A stretch of DNA of 64,000 nt from Eumeta japonica (GCA_005406025.1 BGZK01000077.1:434001-498000), one strand, 5' to 3'; positions 10,260 to 22,135 are shown, counted from the stretch's first letter. A program made the numbers and translations. Notes: a model not told the origin generated them from the sequence alone.

Positions 10260-10850
10260 GATGTCTGGCGATTTGTTTACGTCGTGCGATAATTATAGAC
10301 TAGGTTACCTTTTCATGAAATTAGAATGACGACTTAGAATACAAATTGCGGGTAAAGGCGAAAAAAAGAATTGTATATCATATTGAGTGAGATAACTTTG
10401 AATAGGTCTATTAAATCTAATATAGTGTTTCTTAAACTATTTTATAGCAATAAATTCTATTTGAGAATTTCACAAATTAAAAGTTAAATTAACAATAATA
10501 TATTAATAAAAATAAATTATTGCAATGAGGCATGCCGTTAACCCCACAAATAACGGGAAAGCAACCCTACATACATTGTTAGAAAAAAATTAGAAAGAAA
10601 TAATTTAAAAAAATAATTGAAAAATTAAAAATTGCGACTGCTTGATTAATATCGGGCATCCACGTGTGTAAATTTTTCTGGTATTTTTATTTTATTTCTA
10701 ACATTAATTGTGTTTATATCGTATAATATATCTGTGTTTCTATTATTGTTCTTCTACCTATTTTCTCGATGCTGTACTTTTGGTTCGTATTAATTTTATT
10801 TTTATTATCTATTATCGTTTACTTTCTGCGAAAGAGGCTATTAGTCTTAG
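10260..10850. other. AT-rich DNA, no gene
   Basis: No supported feature. The ORF at 10708-10983 starts in noise and only overlaps the better frame that opens at 10851. Confidence 0.4.
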
Positions 10851-11015
10851 ATGGACAACCCGCACGATAATACTGGCCAACCTCCTACAAACGTGCTACC
10901 TTCCCCAATATCCCATCCTTTATCGGCCTCGTTTTTCACTATCTCCGATACCACAACAATGTCGTATTTTGAGGATGAAATAAATAAAAAAGGCTATCGA
11001 AAAATATGTTCCTAA
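10851..11015 (+). pseudogene. possible retrotransposon ORF1 N-terminus
   Basis: From ATG 10851 one frame runs about 54 codons to a stop near 11015. It is Pro/Ser/Thr-rich (MDNPHDNTGQPPTNVLPSPI, SHPLSASFFTISDTTTMSYF), a low-complexity start as seen in LINE ORF1 or gag-like proteins. Further on, near 11180-11215, another frame gives YYNNDKGPF, resembling a conserved word in some insect LINE ORF1 proteins. The pieces are in different frames and separated by stops. The identification is inference. Confidence 0.3.
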
Positions 11016-11875
11016 AGAGAAACATCGGACAAACTCCAAATTAAATATAATAGACAGTTCTCAAACAACTTGTGTGAATGATGTTCAATCTCTCCGACGT
11101 AGGCTCTAATCAATCCTCATCTGCTAGGATTCAACTCCTTTCCTCACGACTAAGATTTTGAGTAAAAGCATAGGTCGTTTGGAGTATTATAATAATGACA
11201 AAGGTCCATTTGTCTGTCTGTCTGTCATTGCCAGAGAATCAAAGCTTCTTCTTCTGCTGGTAGTTTGCTCTATTCGGTTTCTTTTGGGAAAATTCTGCAA
11301 TCTGAAAAACATACTGCATTACTGATTGCTGGGTATTGTTCACCGACATAACATCATTTGTGGCGGTTATTTCTTCCGTTCTTTTTAACTTGTGCATCGT
11401 CAGAATTATATATTTTTGAACTAAAAAGAAAACAGTAAAAGATACCATGTAACTTTGACATTGTTTAATAATAACCAACAATTATAAAAACATTTATTTA
11501 TAAACAATTTATTAATTAATAATAAAAATGAATAAAATTACCTTTTATTCACTTTAATTGTATAATTAATTATAGTAATAATTAAATTGTTGTCAGAGAA
11601 ATGAAATGTTGTTATTATAAGCAAAATTAAATTACATTCAATAATTTCATAAATTGAACAAAATTTAAATAATAAAAAAACACAAGCCACGCTTGGATCA
11701 TGAAACGTTAGTGGAATGATATAATAATAATAGCAAACTGCAATAATAATAACAGTCATCACTTGGACTATACGTTAGACACTGTACAGCCATCATACAT
11801 AGACTATATATAAATATCTTACGTTTTCTTTTACCGTTATGGACGTTTTTTGCCGGCTAGGGTACCCCTTCGTAA
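11016..11875. other. AT-rich DNA between two ORF1-like pieces
   Basis: Contains GTCTGTCTGTCTGTC (11209-11225) and the KGPF-like word noted above. From 11460 to 11780 it is strongly AT-rich and may be a later insertion. The minus-strand ORFs at 11239-11481 and 11538-11762 show no recognisable domain. Confidence 0.3.
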
Positions 11876-12196
11876 CACCCCATAAGGAACTTCGTTCGAA
11901 AAACTATGTTCTTGAAGCCTCGTCGGTTATCCCCTAGGTCTAATAAAAGATATAATAAAATTTCCCACTAGAAGATTATCTTCAGTGAATTTTCTCCTAG
12001 TTCCAATGGTTGTGCTCTTCCAAACTCTGGCCTTGTTGATAGTAACTCTCAATATAGTCTAATTATTGACCTTTTGTCTCCTTTATTGAAATTTATCTCT
12101 GTCTCAAACACCCTATCGTCCAACGTTACCAATTTATTACTCTCTAATTTATCTACCGTAAATGACTCGTCCAGCAGTAGCTTGAAACGTTACTAA
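11876..12196 (+). pseudogene. possible retrotransposon ORF1 C-terminus
   Basis: A single frame of 107 codons from 11876 to TAA 12194-12196 has one internal stop (TAG near 11968). Its first part is basic (NFVRKTMFLKPRRLSPRSNK). After the stop comes a Ser/Asn-rich, leucine-patterned tail (YSLIIDLLSPLLKFISVSNT, then LSSNVTNLLLSNLS). A basic stretch followed by short amphipathic helices is common at the end of jockey-like LINE ORF1 proteins, but I cannot align it to one. It shares strand with 10851-11015 and could be the same broken element. Confidence 0.35.
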
Positions 12197-12383
12197 CTAT
12201 AAAGCTTTTTCAAATATTACTGTTTTCGACGTTTTTTTGATAGCAAGTTTTACGCTACTGATTGACATTAAAGAGATAGAAGCCATCAAGAAGTGAATAA
12301 CTGATATGGTTTAAAGAAATGTAGTCATATTTTGACGATGTTTAATAATTACAAAACAGGAATTTGTAAAGTTGTAGGATTTG

Positions 12384-13562
12384 ACGGTAACAGATGGCGC
12401 TTTTAAAGAAAACACAGACATACATTTTACAATCTAACATATGGCGCTTTAAAGAACACTGGCTTACATTTTACGATCAAACAGATGAAGCTTTAAAGGA
12501 AAACACTAACTTACATTTCACGATCTACAGATGGCGCTTATGAAGAAAACACTGACTTACATTTTACGATCTAACAGACGGAGCTTTAAAGAAAACGCTG
12601 ACTTACATATCACGATCTAACAGATGGCGCTTTTAAGGAAAACAGTGACTTATATTTTACGATCTAATAGATGGAGCTTTAAAGAAAACACTGACTAACA
12701 TTTTAGGATTGTTAGATGGCGTTTATAAAGAAAACACTGACTAACATTTTAGGATTGTTAGATGGCGCTTTTAAAGAAAACCCTGACTTACATTTTATGA
12801 TCTAATAGATGGAGCTTTAAAGAAAACGTTGACTTACATTTCACGGTCTAACAGATGGCGCTTTTAAGGAAAACAGTGACTTACATTTTACGATCTACTA
12901 GATGGGGCTTTAAAGAAAACGTTGACTTACATTTCACGGTCTAACAGATGGCGCTTTTAAGGAAAACAGTGACTTACATTTTACGATCTAATAGATGGAG
13001 GTTTAAAGAAAACGTTGACTTACATTTCACGGTCTAACAGATGGCGTTTTTAAGGAAAACAGTGACTTACATTTTACGATCTAACAGATGGCGCTTTAAA
13101 GAAAACACTGACTTAGATGTTACAATCTGACAGATGGTGCTTTTACACAAAACACTGACTTACACTTTATGATCGTTAGATGGAGCTTTTAAAGAAAACA
13201 CTGACTTACATATCACGATCTAACAGATGGCGCATTTAAAGAAAACACTGACTTAATTGTTACTATCTGACAGATGGTGCTTTAAAAAGAAAACACTGAC
13301 TTACATTTTAGGATTGTTAGATAGCGCTTTTAAAGAAAACACTGACTTAGATTTTACTATCTGACACACGGTGCTTTTAAAGAAAACACTGACTTAGATG
13401 TTATTACCTGACAGGTGGTGCTTTTAAAGAAAACATTGATTTACATTTTACGGTCTAACAGATGGCGCTTTTAAAGAAAACACTAAGTTATGTTTGACGA
13501 CCTAACAGATGGCGCTTTAAAGAAAACACTGACTTACATTTTACGATCTAACAGATGGCATT
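12384..13562 (+). repeat. 46-47-bp satellite array, about 26 copies
   Basis: The unit is roughly AACAGATGGCGCTTTTAAAG, then AAAACACTGACTTACATTTT and ACGATCT. I count 26 occurrences of the AGATGGCGC-type core from 12391 to 13551 at 46-48-bp steps. Units diverge by several substitutions, so the array is not recent, yet the spacing is strict. Between about 12806 and 13084 two unit types alternate, giving three copies of a 93-bp dimer. No ORF runs through it and the units lack CRISPR-like unique spacers. Confidence 0.95.
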
Positions 13563-15216
13563 TGTAAATATATAATACAATAACAATGTTGTACTTACTA
13601 TTATTGAAGAAGTGAAGTGCGACTGTTTAAAGATGGATTGAATATGATATAACAAATTATGAAATATGACAATTATTTACAATAGGAAGCATTTATATTT
13701 CGCTTATTTGCTACGACTTTTGTTACTTATATGCTTTTATACGTCTATCCATTGGATTTAATGGAGTGACTGACTCAATACCAAATGGTGAGATTTAACT
13801 AAGTTTATGGTGTTAATGATATATTTGATTTTAATTATTCCATCAAAACAAAACTTGCTCGAAAATAACGCGTCTGAATGATTTTTGTAACATATTCCAT
13901 TAATAAAATATTATTTAAATGCTACATCTGATTTTACATTAGTTATTTTAGTCGTGTAATATTATTTGTTCGATGTGAATTGAAATAAGAGGTAAATACT
14001 TTCTATAAATTTCAAAGTAAATAGACTGATTGGCGTCTTTTTTCCTTTCAAATTTATGGTAAGAAATGGTAGATTGATCAATTGTTTTCTGATTATAATA
14101 TAATATATTTTTTAAATAATGATTTTGAAGCTGAAATGGAGCGTTATATGTCAAACGTAATGTTGTATGATACACAACAGATGGTGCTATGAGCGATATT
14201 TCACTATAAAAACTTTATATTAGTAAAACTGTCCATTGGTCTGCATTGGTCTATTGTATGATTGTATGCATTTGCAGATGCAATTTGTTGAGTGCAGTTT
14301 TAGTTTTGTTACCGGAATGCAAGAAAGTTCTATTAATTTTTCTGTTATTGAAAATAACTGACGTTTAATATTAAATTTAGTGTCACAAGTGTTTGTATGT
14401 AAAACTAAATTTTTATCACATAAATTTAAATATTTTTGGATTGCACATACCGAGAATTGATCAATTCACCTGCCCGGTAAGTCAGCTGTAAATTGTGTAT
14501 CTAAATAATTTTATTGTTGACGAAATAATGAAAGTTCGCAAAAGTTAGGACTTCATGGGATGAATATTATAAAGTATTGAATATGTAACGGTACATAAAA
14601 GTAATCGCATGTACATAGTATGTTAAGAAATGCAGTGCAACCTTGATTATTGATTATGCGTCATTCTGTCATTAACAGTTGTTTATTTTTTTTACCTTTT
14701 TATGATATTTGCTAATTACTGATGTAGGAAATGCTTAATTATTTTTTTCTGTCCTCACAGCTTTTTTTAAAAATTTGTTCCTGATGTTCCTAATAAATAA
14801 TTGATAATATTAACGTATTCATTATGCATTGAGCATACAATGTTTGAATGATTTCTTTGCTGCAATTAAGTACATATTTAAAATATATTTTAAAAACATT
14901 CTTTAATTCAATTCTGAATTAAAATATTACTGAAATAACTCACATTTTCAATTAAAAATAACGAAACTAAATGAAGAGCCAGTATTATCTCAATCTAGAA
15001 ATTTAAATCTCATTTAACACTGTTTTTATGTAAAATTTGTAAAATTAAAGTTATGTTATTGAAAATTCTTTGAGTAATAATTTATAATTTATAATATAAG
15101 CAAGTAATATAACTAAGTTAAAAATATTTCAATAATCCAATTGGAGAATAATATTTTAAATAAAACATTTATACAGAAAATTGATTCTACATCAAACATT
15201 CTCAGGTTATACTCAT
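13563..15216. other. AT-rich DNA, no gene
   Basis: CAACAGATGGTGCTATGAGC at 14175-14194 echoes the satellite core outside the array. Otherwise nothing is supported. Confidence 0.4.
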
Positions 15217-15291
15217 GCAATGATTGTACATTCTAACACTTTGGATACATTATAATGTATCCAATGTGTTCAAAGAATGTACAATCATTGC
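15217..15291. repeat. 75-nt long hairpin, about 35 paired bases
   Basis: The outer arms GCAATGATTGTACATTCT (15217-15234) and AGAATGTACAATCATTGC (15274-15291) pair perfectly over 18 bp. A small bulge follows, then AACAC and TTGGATACA pair with their complements around a short AT loop. Length and shape resemble a pre-miRNA or a small foldback element. No terminal target duplication is visible. Strand of any transcript is unknown. Confidence 0.9.
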
Positions 15292-15884
15292 TAGATTTTA
15301 TATATTTAACCTATATTTAATCTTTGATAATTATTAACTTTCTTTATCACGGGATGTTAAAGTTTATTTTTATACAGATTCTGTTCTAAACAGGAGGTCA
15401 TAAAGTTCATGGAGGTCATGAAGCTTTTGCTCTAGGTATAAAGGACCCGTATATCAATAGATGTGAGAATATAGAATTTAGACACTTGTATTATTTATAG
15501 AATGAGTACAAAAAGTTAATATGAATATAGAACAATGCTTGAAATTCTGATGAAAATCATTACTTGTAAGAAAGTATTTTATGTCTTCATTTTTATGAAA
15601 TTCATATCAAATTTACTTTATGAAATTCAATGAAAAACTATCAAAAAATAAAAATCACATTAAATCACATAAATAGTCACCAAGGACAAAGATGATGTAC
15701 CCCTCTCTTTTAAATGAAAAAATCCATTACTGCCAGAAATATCATCATCATTAGCTTGGTACCTGGCAAGTACTTACTACCTTACAGTTCATGCACAATT
15801 TTTATCACGTACAATATAACTTTAGAATGATCTACTGTCATCTATATTCCCAATCAACTATTAGAAAGAGTGTTTACACATTTA
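15292..15884. other. AT-rich DNA, no gene
   Basis: I see a short direct repeat (GGAGGTCATAAAG and GGAGGTCATGAAG near 15391-15422) and nothing coding. Confidence 0.4.
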
Positions 15885-15980
15885 GCCTATTCTTTTCTAA
15901 AAGTTTGGCAATGCACTAATGACTCCTTGGGTTTGAGAGTGTCTATCGGTGGTGGCGATCGCCCACTATCCAGTGGCAAA
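15885..15980 (+). repeat. lepidopteran-type repeat tail, copy S2
   Basis: TTCTTTTCTAAAAGTTTGGC followed by AATGCACTAATGACTCCTTG and GAGAGTGTCTATCGGTGGTG, then GCGATCGCCCACTATCCAGT. It aligns with 52755-52845 and the other S copies but is more diverged. Confidence 0.6.
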
Positions 15981-16162
15981 AAAGTGAGATAAAGAAATAA
16001 TGGGGTTCAATATTAGATGTTGTGGAACTTAATGTTTTGGTTTTTGTTTCATCAAAATGACCAGTTTTCATCTATATACTCATGTTGAAATATCCAATAC
16101 AATCTTATGGTTTATACTGTCTTATATGTATATGTGCTGTCTTATAATTATATATATATAAA

Positions 16163-16193
16163 AAATATCAGATAATATTATTATCTGATATTT
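16163..16193. repeat. perfect 14-bp hairpin
   Basis: AAATATCAGATAAT (16163-16176), loop ATT, ATTATCTGATATTT (16180-16193). Confidence 0.9.
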
Positions 16194-18109
16194 CTTATGA
16201 TAGTGTTATTCATACATTTTATCCAATTATACATAGTATAGCTCTTAATTTATTGCCAACTTGCTTATAACACTGCCATGTAGGACAAACTAAGTGTACA
16301 TGCTCCAAATTCCTACCATCTGCTTAACATAACTCATTTACCCAAATCCATTTTCATAAGCTATGCATTAACAGGATTCCATTAAATGTCAACAAAACCT
16401 ATTATTTTTCGTCAGAATTATTCTTGTCATATAGAAATTATTAGTGAACTTTGCAAGTGATTGCTGGCAAAGTCCAGTTGCATGCAGAGTAATTATTAGT
16501 TGATTCATTTATATCAACTTTTTACTATGGAAATGAAAAAGATTTTAATGTTTAAATCATATTTTCATTAATTATCCAAACTCTTTTTTTATTTAATTTA
16601 GTATGCATCTTGAAACTGGGTTATAACAACCGTCTGGTTGTAGTTTTAATCTTTATTTGTTTGCCCTATTCATTGGCTTTTAATTGTTGTCAACAATATA
16701 TTAAAATACAAATTAAATATTTTTTACTCAGTTTTTCTTCCTGTAATCATAATTAATAGAAAAAATTGCATTATAAATTGTTATCAAGATTTCATACATA
16801 GTTTTGTGTGAATAACGTGTTTTAGCTCTTTAAAATCTAAACTTCTACATAATCATATAGAAATTAAATATATATATATATATACTGTATTTCTCATGTT
16901 TATTATATTATACACTGTCGGGAACTGTGCTCACAAGCTAATGAAAGTATTATGTAATAAAACCATTTCTGTGTATCTGCATATAATCCATACAATTTTC
17001 CATTGATACTCGTGCGTTGTCTCGGAATGAGAATATAATAATTTCCAACCTCACCCAATGTATGATGGCTAATTTACATCGGAAGGTTCTCATTACTATA
17101 CTCTGACATGTAGGTTTCCTCAAACTTTTTTTTTTTTGTAGATAAATCAATGATAATAATTGACATTCCGATTTATACAAAAGTGAGGCTATCAGTGGTG
17201 TCTATGATCGAAATCATTCATGTGTCTTGCCTTGTAGAACAGTATGCTCAACACAAAAGAAATCACAATACTTACTAACTTCAGTTAATTTCAATGCATA
17301 TTATATCTGCAATGCACAAATTATGTTGTATTTTTATTAAGTCTTTTTCAAAATATAAAACTATTATTACTGGTCCGAATCAATAAACCCCACTTAAATG
17401 CAGTGTTCCATCTCAAGTTTAGAAAGAGCACAATAGTTATAGCTGTAAAAAATGATACATGTCTCCCTCCCATGTTACTTCTTGACATGGCACATCACCT
17501 GAGTGATATTTATTAATATAGAAGTATGTCTTTTAGTTGATTTTATGGAAGAGCAATTTTCATAAGTTAAAAAGCTTAGATGAAAATTGTTACATTGACA
17601 CAAACTTTGAAATTAATAAGAGTTTCATTTAAATACTTGTTGCTAAGAATTTTATCCATGTTAAATATAAATTTTATTTTCTTACACTTATTGAATTCTA
17701 ATGTGCAAATAAAAAAGTGCATACAGAGTTGTTGCAAATGAATATAATAAGGGTATTTATAAAAGTTCTCGATAAATTATATGTAGTATAAACAAAGAGA
17801 TTCATTTTCTTTATAAAAGATTCAAGTTTAAGTTGCTATGATTGAAAGAATGAAACATAATTTAGCAAGTAGAGTTTGAGAGAAAATAATACATACTATA
17901 CTATTCTTTATTATTAATATATGTATTTTTTTTTGTAAATATGGTAGCTAAGAATTGCAAATACTTCCCAAACTTCATAAAAATAGAAAAAAATAAAAAT
18001 ACGAATACAAAAAAGTTGACAGGAGGCAGATTTTTCCTTTAGTTTCATTGAACGGTTTCAAAATTCTGAATTGAAGTACAGGTGGAGATGATGACAAGTC
18101 AATAACAGT
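16194..18109. other. AT-rich DNA, no gene
   Basis: Includes a short (AT) tract at 16869-16884. ORFs such as 16950-17180 (minus) have no coding character. Confidence 0.4.
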
Positions 18110-18290
18110 AGCACGAACGTCGAGACAAGCAATGGGCGAGCTTTGTGCTCCGAACTCGTTCGGGCGAAGGTCTAATTGAATATCGCGGAGCGGGATAATA
18201 GCCGGCGGTCGATGCGGTGCGATAATGCTTGTGCAATGCGCCGTCGTATCAGCGGCTATTAATTACGGACGCGATCTCGACTCGTAGGTT
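18110..18290. other. GC-richer, CpG-bearing island
   Basis: This patch is clearly richer in G, C and CpG than its flanks (for example GTCGATGCGGTGCGATAATG and ATCGCGGAGCGGGATAATAG). No open frame of note crosses it on either strand. It could be a regulatory element or a transposon piece. Confidence 0.3.
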
Positions 18291-18559
18291 TGTACACTTG
18301 ACTACGTTATCTTAGAAAATATTTTGGTTCTGTGAATTTTTTTGAAATACCGACCCTGAGAACTCGGCGGCGTATGGGCGTATGGTCACGCCGCGTTCGA
18401 TCTTCTCCGTATGCCGTGAACCGTGTCAATTTTTAAACCACCCTCTCCTGCCGCATTTCATGAATGCACCATCTAGGGTGGTTTACCATTTTTGGGCTAA
18501 AATTGCATTATTAGCAAGACAAGTTTTTAAATGGCATAGCTATGCTGTAGTCAAATTTG

Positions 18560-18785
18560 CTGCGGCATGAGAATAGGCAGTCGTGAATAAACAACTTCGA
18601 TTGTTGTATTTCGTCCAGTGGGTGAGAGATCCGGTGGCTCATTCTTCGTCCAGGACCTCACTCCCCCTTCATCCTACTCCTATCCAAGACGCCGGCACTG
18701 GTGGCTCCTCTGTGGGATCGATTTTCCATGGGCGGCAATGATTACCTAATCTCTCGTGACTCGTAAGCTCGTTTACCCCTCGAAA
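18560..18785 (+). repeat. lepidopteran-type repeat tail, copy S3
   Basis: TTCGTCCAGTGGGTGAGAGA is followed by a C-rich stretch, CTATCCAAGACGCCGGCACT, TTTTCCATGGGCGGCAATGA, TTACC and GTAAGCTCGTTTACCCC. It carries the best-preserved 3' end of the six S copies in this window. Confidence 0.75.
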
Positions 18786-19863
18786 ATACTATATAAAAAA
18801 AGGGAAAAACGTCTTTGTTTTACTTATATAAACCATACTAAATTTCCACTCGCAACTTTTGCCGTATTGATATAGTGTACACCCTCATCTTTTATATTCA
18901 TCGATCTTGTTGTTGATCCCAAAAAGCATCCCCCCCCTCCCACAACCCTGAACGAAATTCTGTATCTGCGCCTGTGTCGACGCATTATTTACATAAAGTA
19001 TTTTCGGATTTTCGAACAACACATGATGGCATCTTTATGCTCGCCTAAAGTATATTACTAACGAAATAGTGGGTTACATCTGTGTATATATTCGTTACAA
19101 TCTCGTTAGAATGTACTTTCCAAGGTGTCGATGATTGGAGGCATTCTCTCCCTCCAGTGACTTCTTTGTTCTAATGAAGGTGTAATTGAATGTGCGGCCG
19201 CCAACTTCTAAGATTGTACAAATTATTTTAATTTAGGTAGTGACCTTAATTATCATTGTTTTCTTTTACTTATGTCTTGTGACTACAGTGGTTACATTTC
19301 GAAGTGTGATAGTTAAAATAGAAACATCGTCCCATATACTATTATAATTAAAAAGTAATGAAAAAAAAACAATGCGTGCGGTCGCCATATGCGACACAAA
19401 CGTTATTGAAGGCTAGTAAATAGTAAAATACTGAATGGGTATTAGTATTGTACTAATGATGTTTGCTATTTAAATAATAATATGTACTAATAATGTTTAG
19501 GAAAAAATATTTATATGTGTATGTCAACCGACCGAATTAAAACTATCTTCATTAAAACTGTGTTCATATCGAATAATAGTGTTAATGAAACAAATTAAGT
19601 AAAATATGTGTTTTATATCAATATCATTTTTTTTAGATAAAATTAACAGCAAATAAATAATTTGCTAAATTAATTTTTAAAGATATTTTGATGGTTACGG
19701 AAAGCTTGAGATCTGTAATTTTTTTCTCAATTTTAATCTATTGTATCTATACCCAAGAGCTATTATCAACTAGAAGATTGGGCTGACCGTCTGAACTAGA
19801 GAATTCTGGACAATTTTTCCTTCTAGTATTTATTTGCGACAGGTGCCCATTTTAGAGATAGCG
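18786..19863. other. AT-rich DNA, no gene
   Basis: I found no supported feature. A GTGCGGCCGCC word sits at 19192 in a slightly GC-richer patch. Confidence 0.35.
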
Positions 19864-19865
19864 TA

Positions 19866-20029
19866 CAGTACAACACACGAAACTCTGGCGCTGTGAAGTT
19901 AGTCACGAAAGTGTCGCAATGGCGTGAAACAGAAACTCGGGGAAGAAGAAGGAAGAGTCAGGGAGCGCTAAACCTGCGCATTACATAATTCGCAAGCAAT
20001 TCCGAGCGGCAGTTTCTTGCGTTGTACTG
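19866..20029 (+). mobile_element. Tc1-type MITE, copy A1 (TA-flanked)
   Basis: The 164-bp element is bounded by TA (19864-19865 and 20030-20031). Its ends CAGTACAACACACGAAACT and AGTTTCTTGCGTTGTACTG are inverted repeats of about 19 bp with few mismatches. The CAGT start plus TA target is the Tc1/mariner pattern. There is no coding capacity. An inverted relative lies at 59295-59452. Confidence 0.8.
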
Positions 20030-20261
20030 TAAATGTTTTTGTTTACATATGTTATACAGGTATTCGTAAATATACTAGCAATAGACAACAATGAGGTTTT
20101 ATTTAAACTAAGCTTTTAATTAATGTATATCATGATTTAAGCTTATTAATAGCTCGACTCCTTGATTAAACAAATATTATTCGTATGTAAGCGGTTTTCC
20201 CTCTAATTACAATAACTATGATATGTTAGCGAAGTAGCTAAAATAACTGCTAGAATCTGCT

Positions 20262-20687
20262 GGTAGGTCATTCTTTTATCAGTTTCTATCGTGAGCCGCA
20301 CAGCGCTGATGTTGTCTTCGGTGTTCCCTTAGAAGGATATCCTTCACTCACATCGTCAGTCAGATTTTTGCGTCCACGTTTGAACAAGTCAAACCAGTTA
20401 TAAACAGTGGCAAGGGATGGGGCTTCGAAGTTTGTTATAATTTCTTGTTGGTTTAAATGGCAACGGAATTCATAGAAAATCATTGCACGAAAATAGTCTC
20501 GCGTTGAATTGTTGACGTTAAATAAACAAGTTTCTGTTTATCGCCAATTTGTAAAAACAAATGACATATGAATACACTATACATAATAAGGTTGCCAAAG
20601 AGATTCATTTTTCAAATTTAATACGTTTTATCGTATTATTTTACAGTTTTAAGAGTCCAATTTGAAAAATTTTAAGTGTGACCTACG
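20262..20687 (-). mobile_element. internally deleted mariner-like element, second lineage
   Basis: Candidate terminal repeats are GGTAGGTCATTCTTTT on the left (about 20262) and AAATTTTAAGTGTGACCTAC on the right (ending about 20687); read inward, both begin with GTAGGTCA. Between them lies the start of a transposase (20286-20483) and its leader. The rest of the gene is missing, so this is a deletion derivative. The leader (20565-20687) has a relative in opposite orientation at 62951-63085. Confidence 0.65.
20286..20483 (-). pseudogene. mariner-like transposase N-terminal fragment
   Basis: From ATG 20483 on the minus strand the peptide begins MIFYEFRCHLNQQE, then has APSLATVYNWFDLFKRGRKN and LTDDVSEGYPSKGTPKTT. 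This is the paired helix-turn-helix DNA-binding start (HTH_48 type) seen in SETMAR-like mariner transposases. About ten residues expected between the two helices (after NQQE) look shortened. The catalytic DDD domain is absent, and the frame closes after about 65 codons. It is clearly not the same lineage as the three mariners at 1360, 6213 and 47553. Confidence 0.7.
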
Positions 20688-20689
20688 TA

Positions 20690-21624
20690 TTATCGGTATA
20701 TCATAACCATTGAATATTCACGAAAATAAAGTCAGTTGCTGTCTTAAATATTCAGATTATTCATATTAACATTTTTAACATATGTCAGTGCGCGAAGGTG
20801 TGTTTATCCTTCATTTTTTATATTTATACTTCTGTGGAACCTTGCTTGCCCAAAGATTTCTAATTTTTTGCTTACATATTTGACTTAGTTTTGTTACGAC
20901 GGATTGCTGCTCTACTATATGGTCGAAAGGTAAAACTGCTGTATACAACAGTTTTAAGATAGGTAGTTAAATCTAGACGGTAAAGACTCAAAAAGTCTGG
21001 ACGAAATGAACTGTGGAACGATTTTGGGTTATAAGGCAGCCAGCAATAAACAAGAAACAAGGGTCACGGGAATAGTGTTTTAAAAGATAAAATATTTTTT
21101 AAATACAAAGCTTTTAAACTCCTTGTAACATTCCAAACGTAGGGAATCATAAAGTGTAAAACAAATTGTTCAAACATAAAATAAGGGACGTTGAGAAATA
21201 TTATGCGAATTATAATAATATTGGTTTCATTTGCAGTCTATGCCTTATGAAAGATTGTGAGATCTATTATTTACTCTTACCATAAACAGCAATGGAATAG
21301 GGACATTTTTTTAATTATGACTTCATTGCATCAAGTTTTATTAGATTATAAAAATTTAAATGTAAGCTAATAATAATTTTTTTATTTCAAATTTCCTTAT
21401 TTTTGGTTTTTCACCTTTTTTTTTTGTTTTCTATGAATCCTGCTCTCAAAATGATTCATAATTTGAAAATCAGAACCTTAAATAAAACTGTTTTTCAGGT
21501 CATTGCAACGCAGCAACAGCAAACTTGCTTTTCGATTAATCATTAACTACAGGAATACCCTTTGCTGTTCTCTTTTGCCATTGTGTATGTATATCTAATA
21601 ACTTATTTTGAACGTACTTTAAAG
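20690..21624. other. AT-rich DNA, no gene
   Basis: No coding or structural signal beyond homopolymers. The last bases (CTTTAAAG, 21617-21624) are the left target duplication of the hAT element that follows. Confidence 0.4.
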
Positions 21625-21946
21625 CAGAGTTTCCCAACCTTTCTTTTGTTGAGCCTCCCTTGATTTCTAGCAATATTTTCATGCCCTCCTTTCACTCTTA
21701 CATTACGAAAAAAAACGCACATTATTTTAAGGACATAAATTTATTTTAATTCAAAATTATACAAAATAAACTTTAAACAAATTCGAAACGTTTTTTTTTA
21801 TTGATATTTATTATAATGATATTATTTTATTGCTTAATTTACGCGCCAAATTATTTTTTCTTTTAAAAGTGTAAACGTATTGCGCCCCCCTCGATATCTC
21901 TCCACGCCCCCCTTGGGAGGCGCGCCCCACTGGTTGGGAGCTCTTG
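21625..21946 (+). mobile_element. hAT-type non-autonomous element 1
   Basis: The ends CAGAGTTTCCCAACCT and TGGTTGGGAGCTCTTG (complement CAAGAGCTCCCAACCA) are hAT-like terminal repeats. Flanks CTTTAAAG (21617-21624) and CTTTAAGG (21947-21954) form an 8-bp target duplication with one difference. The 322-bp body has no ORF. GC-rich words such as CCTTGGGAGGCGCGCCCC lie near the right end. Confidence 0.88.
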
Positions 21947-22135
21947 CTTTAAGGCAACACTTTTGCTTATTACTCTTTTCTCAGTAGTGTTATTACTTTT
22001 TTTCTAGCTTTCTAGTGACCGTATTATATGATATTTTAGAAATTCTTTGTCGGATACATTTTAATTGAGTATGAGCGATTATTTTTAGAATGGTGAATCC
22101 AAAGTTACCTAACACTCGACTTTTACCGTAATACA

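Noticed and set aside
12384..13562. CRISPR array
   Set aside because: Units are contiguous 46-47-bp satellite monomers with gradual divergence, no unique spacers, and the context is eukaryotic.
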